Below, one piece after another: positions 1 through 8,350 of a stretch of DNA of 64,000 nucleotides. The DNA is from Bradyrhizobium arachidis (GTDB lineage: Bacteria > Pseudomonadota > Alphaproteobacteria > Rhizobiales > Xanthobacteraceae). Positions within the stretch are counted from its first letter, which is position 1; each line of letters begins with the position of its first letter. A program made the translations under genes and the position numbers. Location: assembly GCF_015291705.1 (NCBI RefSeq), contig NZ_CP030050.1, positions 3,100,001 to 3,164,000 on the forward strand, written 5' to 3'. The notes under the pieces are model-generated. The model did not search any database. It saw nothing but the letters and a program-made list of their open reading frames with translations, and was not told the DNA's origin.

Positions 1-213
1 TACGCCATGGTCGGCGGCCTCCTGGTCAGCCAGGTCCTGACGCTGTTCACCACTCCGGTCGTTTATCTCTATCTCGACCGTGTCTCGCAGTGGCTGAGCC
101 CGACGCGTCACGCAGACGGCGATCGCCAGGACGACGGCATTGCGGACGACGACGATCTCGACGTCGTCGAGACGATCGACCGGAAGAAATCCAGGGTCTT
201 GGCGGCGCAGTGA
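1..213 (+). CDS. RND efflux transporter, C-terminal end (partial)
   Basis: This is the last 70 codons of a gene that begins before the window. The first residues read [20 protein letters not shown] followed by VYLYLDRV. That is the final transmembrane helix of the AcrB/MdtB/MdtC family of RND proton-driven pumps, where a VGGL...LTLF.TPV.Y pattern is standard. A hydrophilic Asp-rich tail of about 35 residues follows. These pumps sit in the inner membrane and export drugs or other toxic compounds through a periplasmic adaptor and an outer-membrane channel. The family call is firm; the subgroup and substrate cannot be read from this fragment. Confidence 0.85.
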   Translation, partial: YAMVGGLLVSQVLTLFTTPVVYLYLDRVSQWLSPTRHADGDRQDDGIADDDDLDVVETIDRKKSRVLAAQ

Positions 214-256
214 TGGTTCGGTGGCTACGGCGGCGTTGACGGGCGCACGCCTTACG

Positions 257-625
257 CTACGTCCGCTCGAACGTGTCGACATTGGTTGTCACGGCGCGCC
301 ACCAGTTCAGCGGCTTGAGCTTGGCGGGCTCGCCTTCGCTGGCGGCGCCCAGCGCCTGGTCGGCGACCACGAACCAGGCGGTCTCCATCTTCCCGCGACG
401 CAACAAGCCCGCGTAGGTCACGACGCGGTCGCCTGCCGCCGACGAGCCGACGGCGGCAAAGCCGATGCAATTGCCGCGATGAAATCCGGTGACCTGCACC
501 GTCTGCCCATAGAACCCGCTGTCTTCCAGCGCGGTCTCGAACGTGCCCTCGATGCGTCCCTCCGCATCACTGATGATGCGCAGGATGGAGCCGAACTGGT
601 TTCGCCAACTGCCGACCCATGACAT
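257..625 (-). CDS. Avidin/streptavidin-family biotin-binding protein
   Basis: A 122-residue protein that fits the avidin fold. It opens with GSWRNQFGSILRI, matching the first strand of streptavidin with the biotin-contacting Asn and Ser (here N9 and S13). It closes with WWRAVTTNVDTF, matching the last strands with the Trp and Asp that contact biotin (W108 or W109, and D117). W84 lines up with streptavidin W108. Two other tryptophan positions look replaced: F56 for W79 and Y71 for W92. No signal peptide is visible, unlike avidin, streptavidin or bradavidin, so the protein may be cytoplasmic or start elsewhere. It is convergent with the RND gene and 16 bp downstream of the CYTH-CHAD gene. Biotin binding is inferred, not shown; affinity may be reduced. 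Confidence 0.82.
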   Translation of the reverse strand: MSWVGSWRNQFGSILRIISDAEGRIEGTFETALEDSGFYGQTVQVTGFHRGNCIGFAAVGSSAAGDRVVTYAGLLRRGKMETAWFVVADQALGAASEGEPAKLKPLNWWRAVTTNVDTFERT

Positions 626-641
626 GCCGGTTCTCCCCCGT

Positions 642-2156
642 TCACTTGCCCGGCGCGACGCGCAGCCGGTGCAGTCGATGCAGTTCTTTTGCGGCGTCCT
701 TCATCAAACCGTTCGCCGCCTCGCGCTCGCGGCCGACGATGAATCCCGATGCGAACGCCTGGGCGCGGCGGTTCGCCGGCGGCGCCGCCAGCGCCGCCTC
801 GGTCGCCAGCTCGCGATGCGCCATGAAGTCGTTGAGCGATCCCAGCGCGGATTGAATCTGCTTCAGGCTGCCGGAGAGGCTGGTGAGCTGCTTGCGGTCG
901 CGATCGCTGTAGAGACTCCCAAAGAAGTCGACGGCGTAGCGGATCTTCTTGACCTTGATCCGCAGCTTGTGGCGCTGCGTCGGGTCGAGATCGTCCAGAT
1001 GCTTGCCTTGCTTGCGTACCTTCTTGATCCGCCGGTCGAGCAATGCCGCGGCATAGGTGGCAATCGACCGGTCGTCGCCGGCGCGGGACTGCCCGGTCTC
1101 GATCCACTCGATCACGCCGATCAGCAGGCGGCGGTAGCGGGCCGACCCGACCGCCTCGCGGGCGCGTGCGAAGGCTTCGCTTCGTTCCGCGGAAAACTTC
1201 TTGGCGATCGCGCGAGCGCCGCGCTTCGGCACGCCCTGATCGGCGATCGGCTGAATGCTTTCCTTGAGGAATACGTCGATCTCGCGCGCCGACGCCAGCT
1301 CGCCCGTGAGCCATTTGAGCTCGGCCTTGATCCGCTCAGTGCCGGCGCGCGGCAGGATGTCGGAGAACAGCGAGATCGCGGCCCGCAAGCGCCGCAGGCC
1401 GACGCGCATCTGGTGGACACCTTCCGAATCCATGTCCCGCACCGGATCGGCATTCGCCGTGATCTGGCGCAGCGTCGAATGCGCGATCACGCCGAAGGCA
1501 TTGCGCGGCGAGAGCTCGCCTTTCAGCGCGATCGGTTCGGCGTGCTGCGCGCCTGCGCCGTGTCCCGTGACGAGTTGAAAGCCTCGCTCGGCTTTCGATC
1601 GCAGATCGAGCTCGGCGCCCGTCTTGCGTTCGAGATTGCGCGCCAGTCGGAACAGATCGGCGACCTGTCCGGACTTCAATTCCAGCTCGAGCTCGGCAAC
1701 CGGCCGCGAGTGCCGCCCGGCAGCGACGTGGCCGCGGTCGACGGCGAGCTCGATCTGGCTCTTTCGCACCCGCCTTGCCTCGGTCGTACGATGAACCTCG
1801 GTCTGAAACACCGGCCGCAGCTTGCGCGGAAGTTTCTTGGACGCGAGGTCGTCGAGAGGCGTGTTCTTGATCTTCTTGAAGTCGGGCTTTGCGCCTGCGA
1901 CCTCATGTTCCCATTCGCCGCGGGTCACGGTTCCGGAGCCGCCCGCCTTCACGGTCTGCACGTAGCGATCGCCAACCTTGCGGACGCGGAGCGTGAGACC
2001 ATGTCGCCTGAGCTTCTGCTTGCCCGTGTCGTAATAGGTCGACAACAGCGCCTGCTCCGACCGGTCGCCACGCCGTCCGTTCGAATTAGCGGCGCGCAAG
2101 ACGGATGACAGCTTTCGCGGCGCAAGGCGGAATTTGAGTTCCGTTTCGGCGTTCAT
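642..2156 (-). CDS. CYTH-CHAD domain protein (triphosphatase-like)
   Basis: A 504-residue protein with two domains. The N-terminal CYTH domain (about residues 1-200) has the hallmark ExExK motif at the start (ETELKFR), then STYYDT and LRVRK elements; it normally hydrolyses inorganic triphosphate or related tri-phosphorylated substrates in a metal-dependent way. The C-terminal CHAD domain (about 210-490) is helical and rich in conserved His, Arg and Lys, including VHQMRVGLRRLRAAI; CHAD domains bind polyphosphate. The start is set at the ATG giving MNAETELKF because CYTH proteins begin right at the ExExK motif; an upstream ATG seven codons earlier is also possible. A role in polyphosphate metabolism is a family inference. 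Confidence 0.9.
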   Translation of the reverse strand: MNAETELKFRLAPRKLSSVLRAANSNGRRGDRSEQALLSTYYDTGKQKLRRHGLTLRVRKVGDRYVQTVKAGGSGTVTRGEWEHEVAGAKPDFKKIKNTPLDDLASKKLPRKLRPVFQTEVHRTTEARRVRKSQIELAVDRGHVAAGRHSRPVAELELELKSGQVADLFRLARNLERKTGAELDLRSKAERGFQLVTGHGAGAQHAEPIALKGELSPRNAFGVIAHSTLRQITANADPVRDMDSEGVHQMRVGLRRLRAAISLFSDILPRAGTERIKAELKWLTGELASAREIDVFLKESIQPIADQGVPKRGARAIAKKFSAERSEAFARAREAVGSARYRRLLIGVIEWIETGQSRAGDDRSIATYAAALLDRRIKKVRKQGKHLDDLDPTQRHKLRIKVKKIRYAVDFFGSLYSDRDRKQLTSLSGSLKQIQSALGSLNDFMAHRELATEAALAAPPANRRAQAFASGFIVGREREAANGLMKDAAKELHRLHRLRVAPGK

Positions 2157-2351
2157 CGGCGTGTGTCCGTTGCCCATTCAAAGTGGCGCCACCGCGAGAA
2201 GTTCCGGCCTGCAACGGACATTTCGAATCGCGAAGATCTCGCGACTGATCGCGCCGCCGGCGTCATCGAAAATTCACGGAACTCCGCCTGAGAACGCTCG
2301 ATTGACTGGCATCATCGCGTCACTTGATCTCGTCACCTGGAGGAGGCGTCC

Positions 2352-2489
2352 GTGAGCATAAAGAACGTCATTGCCATCCTTGTCATCGTGCTTGTCCTGG
2401 CGGGCGGTGCGACCGCGCTCTATCATTTGGACAATGGCGAGGGCCACCGCACCAGCCACGATGTCTCGGCCAAGACGGCGTCGGACTGA
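2352..2489 (+). CDS. Small single-pass membrane protein (45 aa), GTG start
   Basis: A short gene starting with GTG, preceded by a strong GGAGGA ribosome-binding site at about 2339-2344. The product begins MSIKNVIAILVIVLVLAGG and has one hydrophobic segment (residues 5-20), then a hydrophilic tail with two His. It is divergent from the CYTH-CHAD gene. I do not recognise the family. The strong start site, clean transmembrane segment and intergenic location support a real gene. It could be a small membrane or lipid-anchored stress protein, but nothing in the sequence gives a function. Confidence 0.6.
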   Translation: MSIKNVIAILVIVLVLAGGATALYHLDNGEGHRTSHDVSAKTASD

Positions 2490-2527
2490 CGAGCTTTGCC
2501 CGTCGAAACGCTGCTACGGACTCCGGC

Positions 2528-2570
2528 CTCATCCTGAGGGCCCGCCGAAGGCGGGCGTCTCGAAGGATGC
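2528..2570. repeat. Palindromic intergenic repeat
   Basis: A hairpin with core stem GCCCGCC (2540-2546) and GGCGGGC (2550-2556), flanked by CATCCTGAG and CTCGAAGGATG arms. It resembles a dispersed Bradyrhizobium intergenic repeat. It lies between the small membrane gene and the end of the response regulator and could also act as a transcription terminator. I see nothing else in 2490-2670. Confidence 0.6.
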
Positions 2571-2670
2571 ACCGCGGGTAAGCTTCTCGCCACGTTCGTC
2601 TTCACATGCGATTGCTTGCGGCCGGCGGGGGCCGGAGATAGCGCCTTCCTCTGACTGCAACAAAGCGCAG

Positions 2671-3030
2671 CTATCGGCGCGCCGCCTCCGCGAGCAGCGC
2701 CGTCGGGTAGATGGGCTTGGTGAAGAATTTCGCGCCGTCTGGCAGGGGCCGCGGCAGCGGACGGCCCGAGATCACGATGATCCGCACATTGGCGTGTTGC
2801 TGCTGTGCGTAGTGCGCAAGATCGACGCCATCCATCTTTCCGACCAGGTTGATGTCGGTGACGATCAGGGCAGGGTGCTTCGCTTTCAGTGCCAGCGCCG
2901 CGGTTTCGGCGTCCTCGCATTGCAAGACGTCGAAATTGCTTTCCTCGAGCAGCAGCGCGAGCATTTCGCGCTGAATGTCATCGTCCTCGACGACGATCGC
3001 GGTCGGGCGGATCGGCTTTGATTGGCCCAT
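2671..3030 (-). CDS. Single-domain response regulator (CheY-like receiver)
   Basis: A 119-residue protein made only of a receiver domain. The acidic triad EDDD is at residues 15-18, the phospho-acceptor is D59 in VTDINL, the conserved Ser is in VISGRP and the Lys is in FFTKPI. There is no output domain, so it would signal by protein-protein contact or pass phosphate on, as in stand-alone regulators common in rhizobia. The start has a good GAGGTG site. No histidine kinase lies in the window. The 5' end overlaps the tail of the upstream HGG-motif gene by 53 bp on the same strand. Confidence 0.93.
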   Translation of the reverse strand: MGQSKPIRPTAIVVEDDDIQREMLALLLEESNFDVLQCEDAETAALALKAKHPALIVTDINLVGKMDGVDLAHYAQQQHANVRIIVISGRPLPRPLPDGAKFFTKPIYPTALLAEAARR

Positions 3031-3400
3031 GGTTGCACCTCACTGACTTATCATATGTTAAGTGCGCAGCGGCGGATCCGTTCCCGGTTGGGTGTTCGGG
3101 TTCCGTGTCGCCAAAATTGCGGATGGCTTTGAATCCCGAGGGCAGTTGGCGGAGCAGTCTCTCTGCTTCCCTCAGCACGGTGCGAACAAGCTCTCGCTCC
3201 TCAATGGCTTCGCTGGTGAAAAAGCCGTGCTTGACGGCATTACTGTTTCCAAAGGGCGCTCCGGATCCCGCCGCGCCGCCGTGCATGCGGCAGCGAGGCC
3301 GGCCGCGCAGCGCCGGTGCGCGGCAGGTGTCGCCGTCGCGCGTTTGCGCCCCGCAACGCGGGCTCGTTCGCATCGGGGCTGTGTTGCGCGCATGACTCAT
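2978..3400 (-). CDS. HGG-motif protein of unknown function (140 aa)
   Basis: The product has an N-terminal Cys/His cluster (CGAQTRDGDTCRAPALRGRP then CRMHGG) followed by GAPFGNSNAVKHGFFT and a helical Glu/Arg-rich stretch. The Cys-Cys-Cys-His arrangement with the HGG...G.P.GN.NA.KHG signature recurs in small proteins of phage and rhizobial genomes and looks like a small zinc-binding or nucleic-acid-binding module; the function is unknown. It is translationally coupled to the 200-residue gene before it through an ATGA overlap (3397-3400). Its low-complexity tail runs 53 bp into the response regulator gene, which is unusual; a frameshift that lengthened the tail is possible. Confidence 0.7.
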   Translation of the reverse strand: MSHARNTAPMRTSPRCGAQTRDGDTCRAPALRGRPRCRMHGGAAGSGAPFGNSNAVKHGFFTSEAIEERELVRTVLREAERLLRQLPSGFKAIRNFGDTEPEHPTGNGSAAAHLTYDKSVRCNHGPIKADPPDRDRRRGR

Positions 3401-3999
3401 GCGCCGACGGCCGCCGCGTCCACTAGGCCCGGCTGCGCAGCGATCAAGTTCGCATGTTGTGTGAGATTGCCGACGACGGCCCTGCCGCCATCCTGCACCG
3501 ACAAATTCTGCACCGTGATCGCACACGCGCCGCTGCTGCGGTGACGGTTCAAGGCCTCGACCTGGGCTGCGAAGGTGCGCGCCAGCCGGGTCAGTGCGCG
3601 CGTGAGGCTCTCCTGCTGCGACACGTCGTCGGTGCAGGCGAGACGGCAGGCGCTGCGCATCGACGCGACGTGGACGCTCACCATCTGCGCCGCCAGCATG
3701 GCTTCGAACGAGTCCTTTGCCGCGATGCTCTTCAGCATCGAGACCATGAAGGCAAGATTGCCCTGGTCCGGTTTGCGTGCAACCACGCTGGCTTTCGCCA
3801 ACTGGCTCAAGAGACCATGCAGCGCGTCGCGGTCGACGGCGCCGAGCGCATCCGCCAGCAGCTTTTCGCCGGCGCTCGGATCGGGATGGTCGATCACGAT
3901 GCGCCTGCGGCGGAGTTTGACTTTCGGGCTTGCGATGGTCGCGGCGCGGTCGTCCGCGGCGATGGGCATCGTCTGGGTGCTCGTCGGGGATGTCGTCAT
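3397..3999 (-). CDS. Unknown protein (200 aa) coupled to HGG-motif gene
   Basis: I do not recognise this gene. The 200-residue product starts after an AAGGACACC site. It has a basic stretch VKLRRRRIVIDHPDP (residues about 27-41), a long helical middle with many Ala, Leu and Met, and a C-terminal motif VQNLSVQDGGRAVVGNLTQ. No signal peptide or membrane segment is visible. Its stop overlaps the start of the HGG-motif gene by four bases, so the two are probably made in a fixed ratio and may act together. The basic segment and the small putative zinc partner would suit DNA binding, but that is a guess. Confidence 0.7.
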   Translation of the reverse strand: MTTSPTSTQTMPIAADDRAATIASPKVKLRRRRIVIDHPDPSAGEKLLADALGAVDRDALHGLLSQLAKASVVARKPDQGNLAFMVSMLKSIAAKDSFEAMLAAQMVSVHVASMRSACRLACTDDVSQQESLTRALTRLARTFAAQVEALNRHRSSGACAITVQNLSVQDGGRAVVGNLTQHANLIAAQPGLVDAAAVGA

Positions 4000-4180
4000 G
4001 CAAGGTGTCCTTTGCCCGCACAGGCGCGAGGGCTCGCGGAGCGCGAGGCCGATCGCGCGCCTGTTGCGCGGCGGTTGAGATTTGAGATGTCGCTCAGGGG
4101 TTTACGCGCGCCAGGTCGAGCCGCCCATGATCGGGCGTGGTGCCGGCTCCGGCGATTGTCGCGATGATGCCATTCTGCAC

Positions 4181-4290
4181 CTGTTTTGCCCGACGTGTCA
4201 AACGCATTTTCGGGATACGCGAAATCGTCTTGCGCGGGCCCCGGTTCTGACGGGCGCCGCCTACTGTGCATGGGGTTGTTTTCGCGGTTT
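4181..4290 (+). repeat. Dispersed repeat, copy 1 (inverted copy at 44555-44668)
   Basis: Two blocks, TGTTTTGCCCGACGTGTCAA (from 4182) and a 24-base block starting CTACTGTGCATGGGG (4261-4284), occur again in the opposite orientation at 44555-44668, with different sequence between them. This is a dispersed intergenic repeat. It fills the middle of the 435-base gap 4000-4434, in which I see no gene; apparent reading frames there come from the repeat. Confidence 0.75.
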
Positions 4291-4434
4291 TGTCTGGATA
4301 GCAGGCTCTCGCCTGCCGCGCGGCGGAATGCCGGCGTGGAAACGCGATTGCGGAAATCGGCGCGACCGCTATTCATGGTTGGCGACGCGCCGCATCAACA
4401 ACAATCAGAGGCGCCGAGGTCGGGGAGAGAACCA

Positions 4435-5415
4435 ATGCAACGAACGCTTCGCCTGCTGGCGCTCATCGCCGCGCTCTGCGCCTCGCTGTCTTCACAGGCG
4501 TTCGCGCAAAAATATCCGACGCATCCGGCCAAGATCATGGTCGGCTTCAGCGCCGGCGGCCCGGTCGATGTCGTCGCGCGCATCGTCGCCGACCGCCTCG
4601 GCAACAAGCTCGGACAGCCCTTCGTGGTCGAGAACCGCGCCGGCGCCAACGGCATGATCGCAGCCGAGGGCGTGGCGCGCGCGGATGCGGACGGCTACAC
4701 GATCCTTGCCTGCAACTCGTCCACCATCACCCTCAACAAGACGCTGTTCAAGGAGGCCCGCTACGATCCGATAGGCGATTTCGCGCCGCTCACCACCGTC
4801 GTCTCGGCGCCGCTGGTGCTGGTGGTCAATCCGGAGAATCCCAAGACGGCGAACATCAACACCGTCGCCGATCTCGTCGCAGCCGCAAAGGCCGCGCCCG
4901 GCGCGCTCGCTTACGGCTCGGGCGGCAACGGCAACCTCGCCCATCTCGCCATGGAGCTGCTGAGTCAGAAAGCCGGCATCAAGCTGATCCACGTGCCCTA
5001 TCGCGGTGGGGCGGCGTCCGAGGTCGGCATCCTCGCGCAGGAGGTGCTCGCCGTGTTCGATCCGCTCTCCGCGGTGCCGCTGGTGAAGGCCGGCAAGCTG
5101 CGCGCGCTTGCGGTGTCCTCCGCCGAGCGGCTGCCGTCGCTGCCTGACGTGCCGACCGTCGCGGAAGCCGGCTATCCCGGCTTCGACATCTCGTTCTGGG
5201 TCGGCTTCTTCATGCCGAAGGCGACGCCCGCGCCGATCCTCGAGACGTTGCACCGTGAGATCGTCGCCGCCGCCAAGGATCCGGTGTTGCAGGAGCGGCT
5301 GGAGACGCAAGGCGTCGTCAGCGTGCTGAGCCCGGCCGACTATGCCGCCAAGATTGCGAAGGAGACGAAGGAGCTCGCCGAGGTCGTCGCGGCCGCGAAC
5401 ATCAAGGCGGAGTGA
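4435..5415 (+). CDS. Bug/TctC-family periplasmic solute-binding protein
   Basis: A 326-residue secreted binding protein. The signal peptide is MQRTLRLLALIAALCASLSS followed by QAFA. The mature protein begins YPTHPAKIMVGFSAGGPVDVVAR and contains VPYRGGAA (about residues 185-195) and the PDVPTVAEAGYPGFD block near 245, all typical of the Bug (tripartite tricarboxylate transporter receptor) family. These bind carboxylates or related small acids in the periplasm. No TctA or TctB membrane subunits are nearby, so this is an orphan receptor, as is common in the family. The ATG is preceded by GGGGAGAGA. The ligand is unknown. Confidence 0.93.
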   Translation: MQRTLRLLALIAALCASLSSQAFAQKYPTHPAKIMVGFSAGGPVDVVARIVADRLGNKLGQPFVVENRAGANGMIAAEGVARADADGYTILACNSSTITLNKTLFKEARYDPIGDFAPLTTVVSAPLVLVVNPENPKTANINTVADLVAAAKAAPGALAYGSGGNGNLAHLAMELLSQKAGIKLIHVPYRGGAASEVGILAQEVLAVFDPLSAVPLVKAGKLRALAVSSAERLPSLPDVPTVAEAGYPGFDISFWVGFFMPKATPAPILETLHREIVAAAKDPVLQERLETQGVVSVLSPADYAAKIAKETKELAEVVAAANIKAE

Positions 5416-5446
5416 GACGGCCGGGTGAGGAGCGCACCGCGGCGAG

Positions 5447-5911
5447 CTAGTCCGAGCCGCCGACCAGTCGCACCAGCCGCTCCAGCAGCGGACGCTGGCC
5501 CTCATTCATCTTCTCGGCCGCTTCCTCGAGCGTGAAGAACGCCGCGCGGTCGATCTCGGGAAACGCCTGCCGCTTGCCGCTGCGCGGCGGCCATTCGATC
5601 TCGAACGTGTTGCTGCGGATAGTGTGCGTATCGACATCGAGCTCGATGGCGAAGGCGGTGACGATCTTGCCGCCGCGCTGCTTCACCTCGCCCAGCGCAG
5701 TGAGGGGCTCGGCCACCTCCACGCCAAGCTCCTCGGCGAATTCGCGCCGCGCAGCTTCCTCGGCATCTTGCCCGTCTTCATATTCGCCCTTCGGGATCGA
5801 CCAGGCGCCGAGATCCTTGTTGCGCCAGAACGGGCCGCCGGGATGGACCAGCAGAACCTCGAGCTCCGATCGCATGCGATAGGCGACGATCCCGGCGCTT
5901 CTCGTTGGCAT
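5447..5911 (-). CDS. Nudix hydrolase
   Basis: A 154-residue Nudix protein. The Nudix box runs from G42 to V64, with the key residues G42, E47-class spacing, REFAEELG and the metal-binding glutamates. The sequence before it, AWSIPKGEY, and the opening SAGIVAYR are typical of the subgroup related to diadenosine polyphosphate and nucleotide-sugar hydrolases. It would hydrolyse a nucleoside diphosphate linked to another group and clear toxic or signalling nucleotides. The start has GAGGAA upstream. It is convergent with the Bug protein gene. The exact substrate is not readable. Confidence 0.92.
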   Translation of the reverse strand: MPTRSAGIVAYRMRSELEVLLVHPGGPFWRNKDLGAWSIPKGEYEDGQDAEEAARREFAEELGVEVAEPLTALGEVKQRGGKIVTAFAIELDVDTHTIRSNTFEIEWPPRSGKRQAFPEIDRAAFFTLEEAAEKMNEGQRPLLERLVRLVGGSD

Positions 5912-6006
5912 CGCTGGTTCCTCATCGCGTCACGGCCCGGAGAAATCTGAACAGGCCTCTCAACGTCGTTCAACGCCGCTCCGGCGAACGGTTTCCAGTC
6001 CGCGCA

Positions 6007-6957
6007 TCAGCCTGAAGACCTTTCGCGCGCGGCAAGGCGGATGGCGCGGGCCTTGGCGCTCCTGCCGGCCGCGCGCGCCGCGATCATGCTGCGCGCCTTG
6101 GTGGTCTTCCGGATCACCAAGGCGAGCCGCTTGCGCGCGCGGTTGGCGGTCAAACGCGCTGCCAGTTGCTCGGCCTTGCGCATGATGGTGGCGACCGAGG
6201 GCGTGAGGTTCACCGGAACCCAGGCGACATCCCTGGTCTTGGAAAGACTGCCGATGCCTTCACAAGGTGCTTCACGCGGCAGGTCGATCCGGATCGCAAG
6301 CGCTTCGGCGCGCGCGGTCCAGTCTTCGGCGCTGGTGCCGGTGATGATGCGGACATAGTCGCGCGTCTCGCGCGGCAGCTCGCTTTCCTTCGCGAGCCAT
6401 TTCTGGATGCGGCCGGGTCCGGCGTTATAGGCGGCTGCGGCAAGACCGAGATTGCCGAAATCGTCGCGCAGCTTGCCCAGGAATTTCGCCGATGCGGGCA
6501 GCGCCTTCATCGGATCGAAGGGATCGTCGAGCCCGACCTCGGCGGCCGTGTCCGGCATGAATTGCGCAACGCCTTGCGCGCCGGCCTGGCTGACCTCGTT
6601 GGATTTGAAGCGGCTCTCCTGCCAGATCAGGCGCGCGAAGAAGGGCACCGGAATTCCGCTGGCCTCCGCGGCCTCGCGCAGCGCGTGGCAGAATTTTTCA
6701 GTCGGCGAAAGCGGGGCGGGAGCGACGGTTTCGACCGTGCGCGCCGGCGCGATCGTCTCCTCATAGGCGGCGCGCGCATTCGCGAGCTCAATGGCCTGCA
6801 CGCTGGAAAGGAAGAGCTCGACGAGGGGAACCAGAGAGGGCCCGCGATCGGATTTGAGAAGGGCGTTGTCGGTGTTGTCCGCTTGCCGGGACGTCGTCGA
6901 GCCGACGTCGCACATCACGATCAGGAACGCAGCGCAAGCCGCGACGAGAAATCGCAT
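6007..6957 (-). CDS. Lytic murein transglycosylase (SLT domain)
   Basis: A 316-residue exported protein. A hydrophobic N-terminus (MRFLVAACAAFLIVMCDVGS) acts as signal sequence, and the Cys suggests but does not prove a lipoprotein. The SLT domain at about residues 85-215 shows the catalytic Glu in IWQESRF, then GAQGVAQFMPDTA and AAAYNAGPGRIQKW, the standard order of the family. It cleaves the glycan strands of peptidoglycan in the periplasm, giving anhydro-muropeptides. The C-terminal 60 residues are very basic. It appears to be a single-gene unit. Confidence 0.93.
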   Translation of the reverse strand: MRFLVAACAAFLIVMCDVGSTTSRQADNTDNALLKSDRGPSLVPLVELFLSSVQAIELANARAAYEETIAPARTVETVAPAPLSPTEKFCHALREAAEASGIPVPFFARLIWQESRFKSNEVSQAGAQGVAQFMPDTAAEVGLDDPFDPMKALPASAKFLGKLRDDFGNLGLAAAAYNAGPGRIQKWLAKESELPRETRDYVRIITGTSAEDWTARAEALAIRIDLPREAPCEGIGSLSKTRDVAWVPVNLTPSVATIMRKAEQLAARLTANRARKRLALVIRKTTKARSMIAARAAGRSAKARAIRLAARERSSG

Positions 6958-7136
6958 CTCGGTAAGAGTCCTCGAACTGTGGGGGAACGACCGGCATGTG
7001 CGCCGGCAACGAGGACTTCATTAACCGCAATTGCGGCGAAGCTGCGATTCCGCTGGAGGCTCGGTGTTAGTACGGGTGTTCCCGCCGCAGAACCGGGAAC
7101 CACGGGCAAGTGCGGTGTGCAACCGGTAGCGCGGGG

Positions 7137-7412
7137 CTACGTCTTGGGAAAGTCCTTGCGCATCGCGATCTCGGCGGCATCGCCGGGCGACAGCACGGTC
7201 TGGTCGAACGCCGCTTGCGGTCTCGTCATGATGTCGTAGAGCGAGATGCCCTTGATGGGTTTGCCCATCAGCTCGCGGACGCATTCGGCGAGCGTGCCGT
7301 TGTAGACGAGATAGGGCGGCCCTCTGTCCTTCTGCCGCTCGCCCTTCAGCGACGGCCACTTCTTCAGTTCGGCCGGCGCGTCATAGGCGATCGGCGATTC
7401 CTCTTTGAACAT
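7137..7412 (-). CDS. Conserved hypothetical protein (91 aa)
   Basis: A small soluble protein without signal peptide, opening MFKEESPIAYDAPAELKKWP and containing ECVRELMGKPIKGISLYDIMT, which looks like a folded helical core. The codon use matches its neighbours and the gene stands alone between the transglycosylase and the VOC gene. I do not recognise the family and see no catalytic motif. The intergenic stretch 6958-7136 before it shows nothing recognisable. Confidence 0.7.
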   Translation of the reverse strand: MFKEESPIAYDAPAELKKWPSLKGERQKDRGPPYLVYNGTLAECVRELMGKPIKGISLYDIMTRPQAAFDQTVLSPGDAAEIAMRKDFPKT

Positions 7413-7492
7413 GCGCTTGACCCGGGGCGGCGTGAAAGGCCCGGAAATCCTAAGGCCTGCCCGGTAAACGCTTGTTAAAGAATTAGTTCAAA

Positions 7493-8350
7493 TCAGCCGG
7501 CAACGAAGGCGAGCAGGGTGCCGTTGGCCTTGGCCGGGGGCACGCAGATCGCGGCCCCGCTGCGCACTGACGCCGAGCCCAGCGCCTTTTCCGTCGCCGC
7601 GAGATCGCCGCTGACGAGAACGAGCGCCGCACCGCCGCGCTCGGAGAGGCCCGCGAGCGGCACGCCCGGATAGCGTTGGCCGAGCTGCTCCAAGGTCAGA
7701 TAGACGAAGTCGGCACGATCGCCGCCGGAGGGTACCTTCACAGCACCATCGGTTTCCGCCTTCGGCTCGCGGTCGATCAGACGCGCGAGATGCGCGGCCT
7801 CCTTCGCCGGCTCCGCCGTTGCGATCAGCGTCTGTTTGATCCGCCTGGCCGCATTGGCGTGCTTCATCAATTCAGGGATCCACACCGTCTCGCGGGTCTT
7901 GTGCTGGCAGGCGAAGATGCGCACGCCGCCCGGCGCCTCCGCGGTCGGCCACATGAAGGTCCGGAATTTCGCCGCCGAGACCGTGCCATCGGGTAGCGTC
8001 ACCGGCCGTTCGAAATCGGTCGGGCCGATCGGCTCTAAGCCGCGCGCGCGGATCTCCTCGGCGCCGGCGGCGGAGTCGACCGCGGTGAAGGCGATGCGCT
8101 CGATGCCTTCGCCGTGCTTGTCGACAAAGGCGCGCGCCGGCGCATTGTGCTCGGTTGCCACGAGGACGCCGAGCAGCTCCATGTAATCGGGGTCGAACAT
8201 GATGGTGTAGTTGCCGGTGCCCATATGCGCGCTGTGGGTGCCGCGCGGCGATACGGTGAAGCCGAGCTGCCGGTAGTTCTCGGCGGCCTTGTCGAGGTCT
8301 TTCACCATGACCACGGCGTGGTCGATACCGATGACGTTCTTGAGGGCCAC
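7493..8350 (-). CDS. VOC-superfamily protein (glyoxalase-like)
   Basis: A 285-residue protein of the vicinal oxygen chelate fold. The opening IGIDHAVVMVKDLDKAAENY is the first module of a glyoxalase-like domain, followed by a GTHSAHMGTGNY block and a FDPDYMELLGV block with metal-ligand-type residues (H in IDHAV, E in MELLG). A second, weaker module lies in the C-terminal half. I chose the GTG start giving VALKNVIGIDH because a GGGGAAAG ribosome site lies just before it; an ATG 18 codons upstream has none. Members include ring-cleavage dioxygenases, lyases and bleomycin-resistance-like proteins; the substrate is unknown. Confidence 0.88.
   Translation of the reverse strand: MALKNVIGIDHAVVMVKDLDKAAENYRQLGFTVSPRGTHSAHMGTGNYTIMFDPDYMELLGVLVATEHNAPARAFVDKHGEGIERIAFTAVDSAAGAEEIRARGLEPIGPTDFERPVTLPDGTVSAAKFRTFMWPTAEAPGGVRIFACQHKTRETVWIPELMKHANAARRIKQTLIATAEPAKEAAHLARLIDREPKAETDGAVKVPSGGDRADFVYLTLEQLGQRYPGVPLAGLSERGGAALVLVSGDLAATEKALGSASVRSGAAICVPPAKANGTLLAFVAG

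Noticed and set aside
2278..2306. Possible EcfG-type promoter (GGAAC) before the small membrane gene
   Set aside because: GGAAC is present, but no CGTT follows at 16-18 bases.
3996..4376. 126-residue open frame on the minus strand
   Set aside because: Much of it is a translation of the dispersed repeat at 4181-4290.
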